Assembly (NCBI GenBank): GCA_963787895.1
Contig: CAWBEX010000008.1
Location: 186,001-250,000, forward strand
DNA from: Anderseniella sp963787895
GTDB taxonomy: Bacteria; Pseudomonadota; Alphaproteobacteria; Rhizobiales; Aestuariivirgaceae
Direction: 5' to 3'
Length of the DNA stretch: 64,000 nt
Positions 1 through 8,849 of the stretch are shown here, piece after piece (positions within the stretch are counted from its first letter, which is position 1; each line of letters begins with the position of its first letter). The notes under the pieces were generated by a model, which saw nothing but the letters and a program-made list of their open reading frames with translations, was not told the DNA's origin and did no database searches. The position numbers were made by a program, and so were the translations under genes.

Positions 1-1380
1 GACAATGTGGTGGACGTGTCGAACTATCCTCTCGAGGCGCAAGCGAACGAGGCTCGTGCCAAGCGCCGCATCGGTCTTGGTGTGACCGGCCTTGCCAATG
101 CCCTTGCCATGTGCGGTCTGCGCTATGGCTCTGAAGCAGCTGCCGCCAGGGCCAAGCAGTGGATGCACACCATTGAGCGTGCTGCATATCTTGCAAGCAC
201 ACAAATCGCGGCAGAAAAGGGTGCGTTCCCGCTGTTCGACCAACAGGCCTACCTGAACTCCGGGCACGTCCGGGACCTCGATGATGATGTGCGCAAGGCC
301 ATTGCCAGCCACGGCATACGAAATTCCCTGCTTACATCCATTGCGCCAACCGGCACCATCTCGTTGTTCGCAGGCAACGTGTCGTCCGGCGTCGAGCCGG
401 TGTTTTCGCTGAAGTACAATCGCAAGGTATTGCAGCCGGACGGCTCACACAGCATCGAACAGGTAGAGGACTATGCGTTTCGCGCCTTCCGTGAAATCAA
501 GGGCGAGGCTGCTGCTTTGCCTGATTGCTTTGTGACCACGGCTGATCTTACCCCGCACGAACACCTTGTCATGCAGGCAGCTCTTCAAGCCCATGTAGAC
601 AGTTCCATCTCAAAGACAGTGAACTGCCCGAAAGATATTTCCTTTGAGGAGTTCAGCCGCGTCTATCTTGACGCCTTTGAAATGGGGTTGAAGGGGTGCA
701 CCACCTATCGTCCGAATGATGTCACCGGATCTGTCCTGTCAGAAGAACCAGCGCAACCCATGAACGGAACCCAGGATGCGCTGCCGCTGGAGGCACCTTC
801 GCCGCCGGTCGCATCGCGTACCGGGGAGGACGGCATCTACTACATGCACCAACCGCTCGGCCGCGACCCGGTGCTGCCCGGCTTTACCTACAAACTCAAA
901 TGGGGAGACAGCGACCACGCCATCTACATCACGCTGAATGACATTGTCGAGCATGGCCGCCGTCGCCCATTCGAGATTTTCATCAACTCCAAGAACATGG
1001 AACACTACGCCTGGACGGTGGCCCTCACACGCATGATTTCCGCCGTGTTCCGCCGCGGAGGCGACGTAACCTTTGTGGTAGAGGAGCTGAAGGCCGTGTT
1101 TGATCCACGCGGCGGCCACTGGATGGAAGGGCGGTATGTGCCATCTCTTCTGGCAGCTATCGGTGGCGTCATAGAAAAGCACATGCTGGCAACCGGCTTC
1201 CTGAAGTCCACCGAATCTCTGGCCGGCATTGACCCGGCATCGCTCAATGCGCGCCGCTTGGCCGTCGGCGGCGATCCCCGCCCTGGCGGGTCATCGTGCC
1301 CCAAATGTGGCGAACTTGCCCTCACCTTTCAGGAAGGCTGTGCAACCTGTCTGTCCTGCGGTTACTCGAAATGCAGCTGA
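1..1380 (+). CDS. nrdJ: Adenosylcobalamin-dependent (class II) ribonucleotide reductase, C-terminal part
   Basis: This is the C-terminal 459 residues of a vitamin B12-dependent ribonucleotide reductase, which reduces ribonucleotides to deoxyribonucleotides for DNA synthesis. The frame is open from base 1, so the N-terminal half lies outside the window. Seen: the RNR barrel segment APTGTISLFAGNVSSGVEP, then NCPKDISFEEF and GLKGCTTYRPN, and a final cysteine cluster (CPKCG, CATCLSCGYSKC) of the kind found at the tail of alphaproteobacterial NrdJ, probably metal-binding or part of the redox tail. No nrdA/B subunits are nearby. The gene ends just before two LexA-type boxes that serve the next gene. 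Family assignment is firm. Confidence 0.95.
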   Translation, partial: DNVVDVSNYPLEAQANEARAKRRIGLGVTGLANALAMCGLRYGSEAAAARAKQWMHTIERAAYLASTQIAAEKGAFPLFDQQAYLNSGHVRDLDDDVRKAIASHGIRNSLLTSIAPTGTISLFAGNVSSGVEPVFSLKYNRKVLQPDGSHSIEQVEDYAFRAFREIKGEAAALPDCFVTTADLTPHEHLVMQAALQAHVDSSISKTVNCPKDISFEEFSRVYLDAFEMGLKGCTTYRPNDVTGSVLSEEPAQPMNGTQDALPLEAPSPPVASRTGEDGIYYMHQPLGRDPVLPGFTYKLKWGDSDHAIYITLNDIVEHGRRRPFEIFINSKNMEHYAWTVALTRMISAVFRRGGDVTFVVEELKAVFDPRGGHWMEGRYVPSLLAAIGGVIEKHMLATGFLKSTESLAGIDPASLNARRLAVGGDPRPGGSSCPKCGELALTFQEGCATCLSCGYSKCS

Positions 1381-1381
1381 T

Positions 1382-1396
1382 GTTCTTTTTTTGTTC
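1382..1396 (+). promoter_or_regulatory. LexA-type SOS box 1 (GTTC-N7-GTTC)
   Basis: A perfect direct repeat GTTC, seven bases (all T), GTTC. This is the consensus operator of alphaproteobacterial LexA. It lies two bases after the nrdJ stop and abuts a possible -35 element TTGACA at 1397-1402. Binding is inferred; the pattern is seen directly. Confidence 0.7.
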
Positions 1397-1415
1397 TTGA
1401 CATTTCAGGGCATTT

Positions 1416-1430
1416 GTTCCAATTTTGTTC
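1416..1430 (+). promoter_or_regulatory. LexA-type SOS box 2 (GTTC-N7-GTTC)
   Basis: A second perfect GTTC-N7-GTTC repeat, starting 34 bases after the start of box 1, so on about the same face of the helix. It covers the likely -10 region downstream of TTGACA (1397-1402) and ends 24 bases before the ATG at 1455. Two boxes bracketing one promoter suggest tight SOS repression of the following gene. Confidence 0.7.
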
Positions 1431-1454
1431 TCACTGCTTGAGGAGAATGAAATC

Positions 1455-1883
1455 ATGGGCTACAGCGCCGGTTTTGAGCTTGAGAATGAACTGATGGACC
1501 GCTTCTGGTACTGGACCGGAGCATCCGGCAAACGTTACATCCATTCGATCTATACAGCCGACAACTGCCCGCCGTTGCCTGGAGCTATCTACATCGTTGT
1601 GCAACGACATGAGGCTGGCACTCGCATTCCGGTGCGCATAGGCCGCTTCTCACCATTGTGGGATTTCCCATTGCCAGCAGACTTCGCAGGTCCGGGTTAC
1701 GAGGTTCATGTTCATCTGCTCGCCGGCAGTGGTTGTGCAACCGCCAGTGCGTTCGATGATCTGGAAGCAAGCCTCGGCTTCGACGAAAACCGTGATATCA
1801 CAGAAAGCGCTGCAGAACGCCCGGTCGGCACAACCGGCTTCACCGAACAGTCCCTGCCATTATTTGCCGGATTGGCCGCCTGA
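1455..1883 (+). CDS. Conserved hypothetical protein under probable LexA control
   Basis: A 142-residue soluble protein of unknown function. ATG 1455 is chosen because AGGAG (1441-1445) is well spaced before it; an upstream in-frame start would lie inside box 2. There is no signal peptide or membrane segment. The middle has GAIYIVV, then VRIGRFS, and near the end AFDDLEASLGF. This order vaguely recalls the GIY, YIG and glutamate elements of GIY-YIG nucleases, but the match is weak and the usual arginine is not evident. The two SOS boxes and the nrdJ neighbour suggest a role in DNA damage or nucleotide metabolism. The 3' end overlaps the convergent chaC gene by 24 bases. Confidence 0.75.
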   Translation: MGYSAGFELENELMDRFWYWTGASGKRYIHSIYTADNCPPLPGAIYIVVQRHEAGTRIPVRIGRFSPLWDFPLPADFAGPGYEVHVHLLAGSGCATASAFDDLEASLGFDENRDITESAAERPVGTTGFTEQSLPLFAGLAA

Positions 1884-2417
1884 CGAATAGGCTCTGGCCA
1901 GCGCCAGCACCTCGGACAAGTGCCCATCCTTGAGGCCCAGTTCATGCAGATGATCCAAGGTTGAGGAAATGTATTCGATGCATGGGCCCCCCTTGCCTTG
2001 GCCCTGCAAGACAAACGGCAGAAGTTCCTCCGCCGAGCGCTTACCTGCATATTGATGATGCTTCTGATCTACAAGATAGACCACAGCCTTGACCCGTTCC
2101 TGCCCGCTGTCGCGCTCTGCAATCATGTCACGCCAAACCTCTTTGTAAACCATCGTCACTTGCTCGCGAGCACGCAAATAGGCAAGCGTCTCATCACGAA
2201 GTTCCCCTTTGATCCGGTATCCGATACCCCTGCACGATCCCCCCTGATCAAGACCCAGTACCATTCCGGGCCTGTCCGGCGTGCCGCGGTGGACATGACT
2301 GTATATGCACAGCCTGCGATGCACTCCGCGCATGCTGGCAAGACACCGTTCACTAAATTCAAATCCTGGCCGCCACATCAGCGAGCCATAACCAAACACC
2401 CAAAAATCAGCACTCAT
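1860..2417 (-). CDS. chaC: Glutathione-specific gamma-glutamylcyclotransferase (ChaC family)
   Basis: A 185-residue ChaC-type enzyme, expected to split glutathione into 5-oxoproline and Cys-Gly in the cytoplasm. The start is placed at the methionine before the family's N-terminal motif FGYGSLMW (residues 8-15), which forms the substrate loop. The likely catalytic glutamate is in YLRAREQ (about residue 85). Length fits bacterial ChaC. It converges on the SOS-boxed gene with a 24-base overlap. Original annotation might include 13 more N-terminal residues (start at 2456), but these precede the conserved motif and look like leader sequence. Confidence 0.9.
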   Translation of the reverse strand: MSADFWVFGYGSLMWRPGFEFSERCLASMRGVHRRLCIYSHVHRGTPDRPGMVLGLDQGGSCRGIGYRIKGELRDETLAYLRAREQVTMVYKEVWRDMIAERDSGQERVKAVVYLVDQKHHQYAGKRSAEELLPFVLQGQGKGGPCIEYISSTLDHLHELGLKDGHLSEVLALARAYSSGGQSGK

Positions 2418-2531
2418 CGAACCACCTGCAAGCCAATCGGCGGACAATTCGCCCATACAAGCTTTTATCCATCAACAAGCACATGATAAGTTGCGTGGAA
2501 TCAAGACCCTTCCAGCAATTCAGGTCGCAGC

Positions 2532-3338
2532 ATGAACGATCCACTTCAAGTCAAACAAACCTCTGCACTCAAAATGCTCACACCACTGTTCGGATTCCTC
2601 CTGATAGCAGCGGCATGGTCAGTTTATTGGTACATATCCCTTGGCCACGTGCAGCAAGCGGTCGCCCAGCTAAAACAGCAGGACCCAGGCCTTCAATGTG
2701 ACAGCGAAGATTGGGGCGGGTATCCGTTTCGAATCAGCTTTGATTGCACTGGAGCCACCATTCCAGCCAAACCCAGCAAGATTGAAGCCAGTAAGTTGCG
2801 ACTGATTATTCAGGCATGGAACCCTGGTCACGTGCTTGGGGCAGTTTTCGGCCCGGTCAAATATGATGGGGCAACCAGCAATGGAGAAGCCATTCGCTTC
2901 AGCTACAGACGCACCGACGACGAACTGGCACTTGCATCCCTGCTGGCCGAGAAACAGACGCTAACGCTGCATAACGGCAAGACGCTCCAGATTGCAAAAG
3001 TCAACGCCCATGTCCGTCCGGCCAAAACAGGCACCCAGTTTGAAGTTCTTGCCCAAGTTGAAGGTGTTTCCATCGATGAGCTTGTACTCGACAGTTTCAA
3101 GATCGACGGCAAGGTCGACCCTGCCAAAACCCAGAACGAGCAGCTCGACATATTGTCCGAACCGTCGGAATACCTGGACGCAATATGGATCGCGCAGCGG
3201 CTATTCGGACTAAATGATGATGAGATGAACGCGGCCCAGGCTGTCATCTCCCCCTTGCTCAAGGCCAACAACAACAAGCTGCCTGTCCGCCTTCAGGATG
3301 GCACGCTCTACTGGGGACCATTCGCACTGAAAAACTGA
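2532..3338 (+). CDS. DUF2125 domain-containing membrane-anchored protein
   Basis: A 268-residue protein with one N-terminal membrane segment (about residues 17-36) and a long periplasmic domain. DWGGYPFRISFDC (about residues 58-70) is the typical opening of DUF2125, where the YPFR/DC pattern recurs among alphaproteobacterial members. Function is unknown; the family looks like an outer-envelope or lipid-interacting periplasmic protein, which is inference. It sits between chaC and the aromatic amino-acid block, an arrangement common in Hyphomicrobiales. Confidence 0.85.
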   Translation: MNDPLQVKQTSALKMLTPLFGFLLIAAAWSVYWYISLGHVQQAVAQLKQQDPGLQCDSEDWGGYPFRISFDCTGATIPAKPSKIEASKLRLIIQAWNPGHVLGAVFGPVKYDGATSNGEAIRFSYRRTDDELALASLLAEKQTLTLHNGKTLQIAKVNAHVRPAKTGTQFEVLAQVEGVSIDELVLDSFKIDGKVDPAKTQNEQLDILSEPSEYLDAIWIAQRLFGLNDDEMNAAQAVISPLLKANNNKLPVRLQDGTLYWGPFALKN

Positions 3339-3358
3339 GCAGCCATGCCCAACACAGA

Positions 3359-4288
3359 TTATTGCTTGCTCGGTGGGTTCCGGCGCCCGAAATCCGGTTG
3401 AGCGGTGTCCTGCCCGGCTTCGATAATTCTCTGCCTTATGCCGCGCGCGCGGGTAAATGTATCAAACAGCATATCCCCGTCACCCCATCTGATTGCACGC
3501 TGCAACGCGGTCAGATCTTCCGAGAAACGTCCAAGCAGTTCCAGAACCGCCTGCTTGTTGTTGAGATAGACATCGCGCCACATTGTCGGGTCTGATGCTG
3601 CAAGCCGGGTAAAATCACGGAAGCCACCTGCCGAATACTTGATCACTTCCTGCTGGGTCACCTCTTCCAGATCTGCAGCAGTAGTGACAATGTTGAATGC
3701 TATCAGCTGCGGCAAATGCGACGTGATAGACAGCACACGGTCATGATGCTCGGCGTTCATTGTCTCTACATTGGATCCACATGCACGCCAGAACGCAGAC
3801 AGCCTCTCTATGGCTGCGACATCCGTCTTGGCATCCGGCGTGAGGATACACCAATGATCTTCGAACAATGATGCAAACCCGGAATCCGGCCCCGAGTACT
3901 CAGTACCCGCAATCGGATGGCCCGGCACAAAATGCACCCCCTCCGGCACATGTGGGGAAACGTCACGAATTATGGCCGCCTTCACTGAACCGACATCAGT
4001 GACAATCGCACCTTGCGAAAGCGCCGGCGCAATCTGCTTCGCGACGGCACCACAAGCCCCAACCGGAATGCACAAGATCACGAGATCAGCGCCACGCACC
4101 GCACTTGCAGCATCTTCATGCATACTATCGGCAAGACCAAGTTCCATGGCTCGCGCGCGTGTTGCTGCCGATCTGGAGAAACCCGATATGGATTTCGCCA
4201 GCTTCTCCCGCCGCATCACATGCGACAGTGAAGATCCGATCAATCCAAGGCCCAGCAGGGCAACTTTTTCAAATGGCACAAAACTCAT
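3359..4288 (-). CDS. tyrC: Prephenate/arogenate dehydrogenase
   Basis: A 309-residue NAD(P)-dependent dehydrogenase for the tyrosine branch, oxidising prephenate or arogenate with loss of CO2. The N-terminus has a Rossmann motif GLGLIGSS (residues 14-21). Later PGHPIAGTEYSG and SHLPQLIAFNIV are hallmark TyrA-family segments, the latter carrying the histidine near the active site. GGFRDFTRLAASDPTMWRD is also typical. It has no fused chorismate mutase; that activity is encoded separately two genes upstream in the same operon. It starts 6 bases after the hisC stop. Whether it prefers prephenate or arogenate cannot be read from sequence. Confidence 0.92.
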   Translation of the reverse strand: MSFVPFEKVALLGLGLIGSSLSHVMRREKLAKSISGFSRSAATRARAMELGLADSMHEDAASAVRGADLVILCIPVGACGAVAKQIAPALSQGAIVTDVGSVKAAIIRDVSPHVPEGVHFVPGHPIAGTEYSGPDSGFASLFEDHWCILTPDAKTDVAAIERLSAFWRACGSNVETMNAEHHDRVLSITSHLPQLIAFNIVTTAADLEEVTQQEVIKYSAGGFRDFTRLAASDPTMWRDVYLNNKQAVLELLGRFSEDLTALQRAIRWGDGDMLFDTFTRARGIRQRIIEAGQDTAQPDFGRRNPPSKQ

Positions 4289-4294
4289 GATGCT

Positions 4295-5398
4295 CTATGC
4301 CGCCATAAAATCGCTGAGCGCACTCAGCATTGCGGTGCATCCGTCGCCATCGCCAATCGAAATGCGCAGTGCTCCTGGCAGCCCATAGCCATCCATGCGC
4401 CGCACCACTACGTTGCGCGACATCAGGAACTCATCGGCCATTGCCGCAGTCTTGCCTGTTGATCCATCAAAATGCACCAGAACAAAATTGCCGACACTCG
4501 GCGTCACTCCCAGTCCCATCTGCCGAATGGCCGACGTAACCACAGGCAACCACTCATCGTTATGCTCCACTGCCTCGGCCAGGTGCGCCGCGTCGCGCAC
4601 AGCCGCAACTCCGGCAGCAATCGATGGCATCGCAACATTGAACGGCCCGCGAATCCGGTTGAGAACATCAGCCACATTGGCCGGGCAATAGGCCCAACCA
4701 AGACGCAAGCCGGCAAGGCCGTACGCCTTGGAGAATGTTCGCGTCATAACAACGTTCTTCGAGGAGGAAACAAGTTCCAACCCTGCCTCATAGTCATTGC
4801 GGCGAACATATTCTGCGTAGGCCGCATCAATCACCAGCAAACATTCAAGTGGCAACCCGGCATGCAGCCTCTTCACCTCATCAAACGGAATGTAGGTGCC
4901 GGTCGGGTTATTGGGATTTGCCAGGAACACAATTCGCGTGCGCTCTGTCACAGCCTTGAGGATTGCATCCACATCGGCCACCAGGTCGCGTTCAGCGACA
5001 ACAACCGCAGTTGCTCCATTGGCCTTGATCACGATTGGATAAACAAGAAACCCGTGCTCGGTGTAGATTGCTTCATCGCCCGGCTGCAAAAATCCGCTTG
5101 CCAGCAGGTTCAGCAGTTCATCAGAGCCCGCCCCGCAAACAATGTTGGCAGCATTGATGCCATGCACTTCCGCAAGAGCCTCGCGTAGCTCTGTGCAAGA
5201 TCCGTCAGGATATAGCGCCAGGTCCTGAGCACATGAATTGTAGGCCCGTATCGCTGCCGGACTTGGCCCCATGGGAGATTCATTCGACGACAGCTTGTGC
5301 ACCTTGCCCGAACCCTTGGTTCCGGATTTGCCCGGCACATAGGCCGCAATTTCCAGAACCCCGTCACGCGGGCGGGGCATGTTGTTGGCTTGGGTCAT
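4295..5398 (-). CDS. hisC: Histidinol-phosphate aminotransferase, possibly acting on aromatic substrates
   Basis: A 367-residue fold-type I PLP aminotransferase. Seen: KLSSNESPMGPSP near the N-terminus, ANPNNPTGTY, and TRTFSKAYGLAGLRLGWAY, which carries the PLP lysine at about residue 220. By family it converts histidinol phosphate to imidazole acetol phosphate. Its position between chorismate mutase and prephenate dehydrogenase suggests that it also, or mainly, transaminates aromatic keto acids, as known for some HisC proteins. The start overlaps the chorismate mutase stop as ATGA, indicating translational coupling. Confidence 0.92.
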   Translation of the reverse strand: MTQANNMPRPRDGVLEIAAYVPGKSGTKGSGKVHKLSSNESPMGPSPAAIRAYNSCAQDLALYPDGSCTELREALAEVHGINAANIVCGAGSDELLNLLASGFLQPGDEAIYTEHGFLVYPIVIKANGATAVVVAERDLVADVDAILKAVTERTRIVFLANPNNPTGTYIPFDEVKRLHAGLPLECLLVIDAAYAEYVRRNDYEAGLELVSSSKNVVMTRTFSKAYGLAGLRLGWAYCPANVADVLNRIRGPFNVAMPSIAAGVAAVRDAAHLAEAVEHNDEWLPVVTSAIRQMGLGVTPSVGNFVLVHFDGSTGKTAAMADEFLMSRNVVVRRMDGYGLPGALRISIGDGDGCTAMLSALSDFMAA

Positions 5399-6198
5399 TC
5401 TTCACTCATCCCCATCGGGCTCGGATACCGTCCAAGCAATTTCAACTTCAGCCCGGCATTACCCTTGAGGCTCACAAGAGGCTGTTCCGAAATGCTCATA
5501 TATCCTGGCAAAGCCGTAAGGTGAACATCATCGGCAAGTTTCAGGTGCCAGACCGGCTTGGGTACAAAGTCCCTTGGCAGGTGTCCGCTTGTCAGGACCA
5601 GCGTCTCGTCCTCACCGGTCGGCTCACTGACCGCGAACCCAAGCACCACCAATCCGCGTGACGGATTGTTGGACCCGGCAGGCAGCACACCGACCACCCG
5701 CGCAGAAGCCGATGAATCCAGCTTGGACAGCGCCTGCACCCAGTTCAGTTTCACAGGGAGCACAACCAGGACCGGCTCCGTTGCCGTCATGGCTTCAAGC
5801 GCAGCCTTCAAGGACGTTGCTTTCTGCACCGGCACCATTGATGCAAAAAGGTCAACGGCAGCGCGATGTCTTGTATCATTCATGACTTCGGCAATGGTGA
5901 TGATGCGGACATCCGCCTGCGACCTCACGGAGGCCGACATGATAGCTCGCCAGATGCGCTCAATAACACCGCCTGGCACACCGTTGCCCGCGCGCTCCAC
6001 AAGCGTGCGCATGATGATTGCTTCACGGCCAGGCCGATAAGGCATCTGACCCGATTGCGGGCCTGACGCCTTTGCATGTCGCACCTTCTGCGAGGCAGCG
6101 AAGCGCGCGCGCAGCAAATCCACCAATTGCTGGTCAATGGAATCGATCTCCTGCCGGATCGCTTCCAGTTCAGATTTTTGAAGTGTCGGTCTATCCAT
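5395..6198 (-). CDS. Chorismate mutase (AroQ type) with extra C-terminal domain
   Basis: A 267-residue protein. Residues about 10-95 form an AroQ helical chorismate mutase: IRQEIDSIDQQLVDLLRAR, QKVRHAK, then PGREAIIMRTL. It converts chorismate to prephenate, the substrate for the next steps. The remaining 170 residues resemble a worn prephenate-dehydratase/ACT-like region, with no clear catalytic TRF motif; this is inference, and it may be a regulatory domain. The start is the methionine before DRPTLQKSE; a longer frame to 6285 is unlikely. First gene of the operon leading to hisC and tyrC. Confidence 0.85.
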   Translation of the reverse strand: MDRPTLQKSELEAIRQEIDSIDQQLVDLLRARFAASQKVRHAKASGPQSGQMPYRPGREAIIMRTLVERAGNGVPGGVIERIWRAIMSASVRSQADVRIITIAEVMNDTRHRAAVDLFASMVPVQKATSLKAALEAMTATEPVLVVLPVKLNWVQALSKLDSSASARVVGVLPAGSNNPSRGLVVLGFAVSEPTGEDETLVLTSGHLPRDFVPKPVWHLKLADDVHLTALPGYMSISEQPLVSLKGNAGLKLKLLGRYPSPMGMSEE

Positions 6199-6316
6199 GC
6201 GCCGGTATCGCAAGACTCGCAAACATTTTCCCGGCAGCGGCCATCGCTGCCTGTGGATGCAAACTTCTAGAGACGCAAGCGTCAAAAATCAAAGGCAAAC
6301 GCATGTCCTTGCCCTG

Positions 6317-7078
6317 CTACAGATCCAGTTGTTGCAGCTGGCCACGTGAAACCGCGGTTCGGGCTGGCTGCGGAAGCATACTAGGTCGCAGCACCGGCAC
6401 CAGTTGCCGTTTTTGTTTGGCACCCTTGATTGCGTAAACCTGCTTGATGGCTTCTACCATGATCAGGCCTGAAAAACCGGGGCCTGTCCATGAGCCTGCC
6501 CTCTCCCACAACGTGGCGCTTCGCACCATGAACGACCGTGCACTTGGCGGCATGAACAACATGGACGTCCACCCGGACGGAGAGAACTGCGCATCGCGCA
6601 GCAGGGTCGTAAGCTGCCCCCGGGAGAAGGGACGACCATGACCAAACGGAGTATGGTCGAATCTGGCCCAAACCCCCCGCCGGTTGGGCACAATGATCAC
6701 AGCCCTGCCTTGCGGGGCAAGAACCCGCCACAACTCCCGCAACATATCAGGCATCTGGTCTGTGAGCTCCAGACCATGCACCACCAACGCCAGATCAACG
6801 CTGCCATCAGCGAGTGGCAGGCAGGCTTCATCAACCAGGGCACTGGCTATGTCACCACTGGCCGGCCAGTGAACCACTCCCTGGCGGGCCGGCATCATCG
6901 CCATGATGTTGGCATCCTCGTTCTGCAGCACCTCCAGATATGGAGTACAGTACCCCAGCCCGAGGATGTTTGCACCTCGAACGCCACGTACGCGAAGCTT
7001 CAGGCGGGCCGCTATGATGCGGCGCGTTGCCTGACCGAGCCCGCTGGCGTAAAACTCCTTGAGATCAACAACGTCCAT
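6317..7078 (-). CDS. Class I SAM-dependent methyltransferase
   Basis: A 253-residue methyltransferase-like protein. The SAM-binding loop appears as ILGLGYCTPYL (about residues 38-48), an altered GxGxG. ADGSVDLALVVHGLEL is the acidic motif-II region, and LRELWRVLAPQGRAVIIVPN is the usual post-core segment of Methyltransf_11 proteins. Substrate unknown. It is divergent from gloB with 47 bases between the starts, a pairing I recognise as common in Hyphomicrobiales, so the two may share a promoter region. Confidence 0.82.
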   Translation of the reverse strand: MDVVDLKEFYASGLGQATRRIIAARLKLRVRGVRGANILGLGYCTPYLEVLQNEDANIMAMMPARQGVVHWPASGDIASALVDEACLPLADGSVDLALVVHGLELTDQMPDMLRELWRVLAPQGRAVIIVPNRRGVWARFDHTPFGHGRPFSRGQLTTLLRDAQFSPSGWTSMLFMPPSARSFMVRSATLWERAGSWTGPGFSGLIMVEAIKQVYAIKGAKQKRQLVPVLRPSMLPQPARTAVSRGQLQQLDL

Positions 7079-7125
7079 GATGGCATAACCCTAGCTCAAA
7101 CCCGCCTCTGCGCAACAGGATCAAA

Positions 7126-7854
7126 ATGACCTCTTTGAAAATTCATTTGTTTCCCGCCCTCAATGACAACTACGGCGTACTGATGCACTGCCCGGAAACA
7201 GGCGAGACAGCATCTATCGATGCCCCTGAGGCCGCAGCCGTGCGCAAGGCGCTGGTAGATACCGGATGGAAACTCACCCACATACTGATTACGCATCATC
7301 ACCACGATCATGTCGGCGGTATTGAAGAGTTGAAATCACATTTCAATTGCAAGGTTGTCGGCAGCTCTCGGGAACCCAATTCATTACCCGGCCTGACGGA
7401 TACAGTTGAGCCTGGCGGTACCTATGACTTTGCAGGTCACATCGCGCGTATCATAGCCACACCCGGTCACACGATCGGTCATGTAATATGGCACTTTGCC
7501 GAAGACGGCATTGCGTTTACCGGCGATACCTTGTTCACACTCGGTTGCGGGCGCGTGTTCGAGGGAACCATGGAGCAGATGTGGCAGTCCATGCAGGTGT
7601 TCATCGCCATGCCCCCGGAAACTGTGGTCTATTCAGGTCACGAGTACACCGAGGCCAACGCCCGGTTCGCATTGTCGCAAGAGCCTGACAATCAAGCGCT
7701 CCGGCAAAGGGCGCAAGAGATCGAGGCTTTGCGGGCCGCCGGCAAACCAACAGTACCTACAACCATAGCAGACGAGCTTGCCACCAACCCGTTTCTGCGT
7801 GCCGGATCAGCTGAGCGGTTTTCTGAAGTGCGCAAGGCCAAGGACAACTTCTAG
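7126..7854 (+). CDS. gloB: Hydroxyacylglutathione hydrolase (glyoxalase II)
   Basis: A 242-residue metallo-beta-lactamase-fold enzyme that hydrolyses S-lactoylglutathione to lactate and glutathione, the second step of methylglyoxal detoxification. Seen: the metal motif THHHHDHVGG (about residues 54-63), the second histidine in ATPGHTIGHVIWHF, the aspartate in GDTLFTLGCGRVFEG, and SGHEYTEANARFA, all diagnostic of GloB rather than other beta-lactamase-fold proteins. The last 4 bases overlap the convergent exchanger gene. Confidence 0.95.
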   Translation: MTSLKIHLFPALNDNYGVLMHCPETGETASIDAPEAAAVRKALVDTGWKLTHILITHHHHDHVGGIEELKSHFNCKVVGSSREPNSLPGLTDTVEPGGTYDFAGHIARIIATPGHTIGHVIWHFAEDGIAFTGDTLFTLGCGRVFEGTMEQMWQSMQVFIAMPPETVVYSGHEYTEANARFALSQEPDNQALRQRAQEIEALRAAGKPTVPTTIADELATNPFLRAGSAERFSEVRKAKDNF

Positions 7855-8786
7855 ACCATCGCGGCGTAGATGAACGCCCCGTAGCCAGCCAGGAAGGCAA
7901 ATCCAACCCGCTTGCCGAACCGTTTTGCGAAGGCGGCAAGGATCAACAGCAAGAGCGACACTACAATCATGATCGGTATGTCGATCTGCAACATATTGGC
8001 AGAGACCGGTATCGGCGCAATGATTGCTGTAGCGCCGGCAATGCCGAGAATGTTGTATATGTTCGAACCCAGAACATTCCCCAACGCGATCTCGGAATGC
8101 CTGCGTACCGCAGCAATGATCGATGTGGCAAGCTCAGGCAGAGAAGTGCCCAGTGCAACCAGCGTGAGCCCGATGACCTCATCCGAAACCTCAAGTGCCT
8201 TGGCAATTACAATGGCGTTATCAACCAGAAGTTTAGCGCCCAGAATAACCGCTGCTGTACCGCCGGCTACGAACAATATGTCGAGCCATACTGTCTTGGA
8301 GGGCTCCGGCAGGTTATCGTCATCTTCGTTTGGTACATTGCTGCCATTTCGTTCGGCAAACAGCAGATACCCCATGTAAGCCAGCAACAAGGCAACGAAG
8401 ATGAACCCCCAGGCACGCGACAGCACACCTGAAAAGCAGGCAACGCCGAGAAGCCCTGCAGTTGCTACAACCATGATGCCATCGCGAAACACTGCTTCCC
8501 TGGAACATACAATTGGATAGATCGCAGCACCCGCCCCCAGAATCAGCAATATGTTGGCAACGTTCGAACCTACTACATTGCCAATTGCAATGCCTGGAGC
8601 ACCAGCCAGAGCGGCCTGGATGGATGCAACGAGTTCCGGGACAGAGGTACCGAAGCCAACTATGATGATGCCAACCACAAGGTGTGACAAACCAAAACGC
8701 AGCGCTACCGCTGCCGCACCGCGAACCAGAAGCTCACCACCGGCAAGCAGCAGGATAAACCCCGCCATCAGACCCATATAAGACAT
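7851..8786 (-). CDS. Calcium/sodium antiporter (CaCA family, YrbG-like)
   Basis: A 311-residue integral membrane protein with about ten hydrophobic segments in two inverted halves. Each half carries the alpha-repeat: GFGTSVPELVASIQAA with GNVVGSNVANILLILG in the first, and ALGTSLPELATSIIAA with GNVLGSNIYNILGIAG in the second. The paired P-E and G-S-N residues form the cation site in this family. It probably exchanges Ca2+ (or another cation) for Na+ or H+ across the inner membrane. It is transcribed toward gloB and away from phbB. Confidence 0.92.
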   Translation of the reverse strand: MSYMGLMAGFILLLAGGELLVRGAAAVALRFGLSHLVVGIIIVGFGTSVPELVASIQAALAGAPGIAIGNVVGSNVANILLILGAGAAIYPIVCSREAVFRDGIMVVATAGLLGVACFSGVLSRAWGFIFVALLLAYMGYLLFAERNGSNVPNEDDDNLPEPSKTVWLDILFVAGGTAAVILGAKLLVDNAIVIAKALEVSDEVIGLTLVALGTSLPELATSIIAAVRRHSEIALGNVLGSNIYNILGIAGATAIIAPIPVSANMLQIDIPIMIVVSLLLLILAAFAKRFGKRVGFAFLAGYGAFIYAAMV

Positions 8787-8849
8787 CAGTCAACCCTTGG
8801 AAATTCGCCGAACCGGCTCCACGCTTCGATTTTGGGAAGGCTTGTTAGA

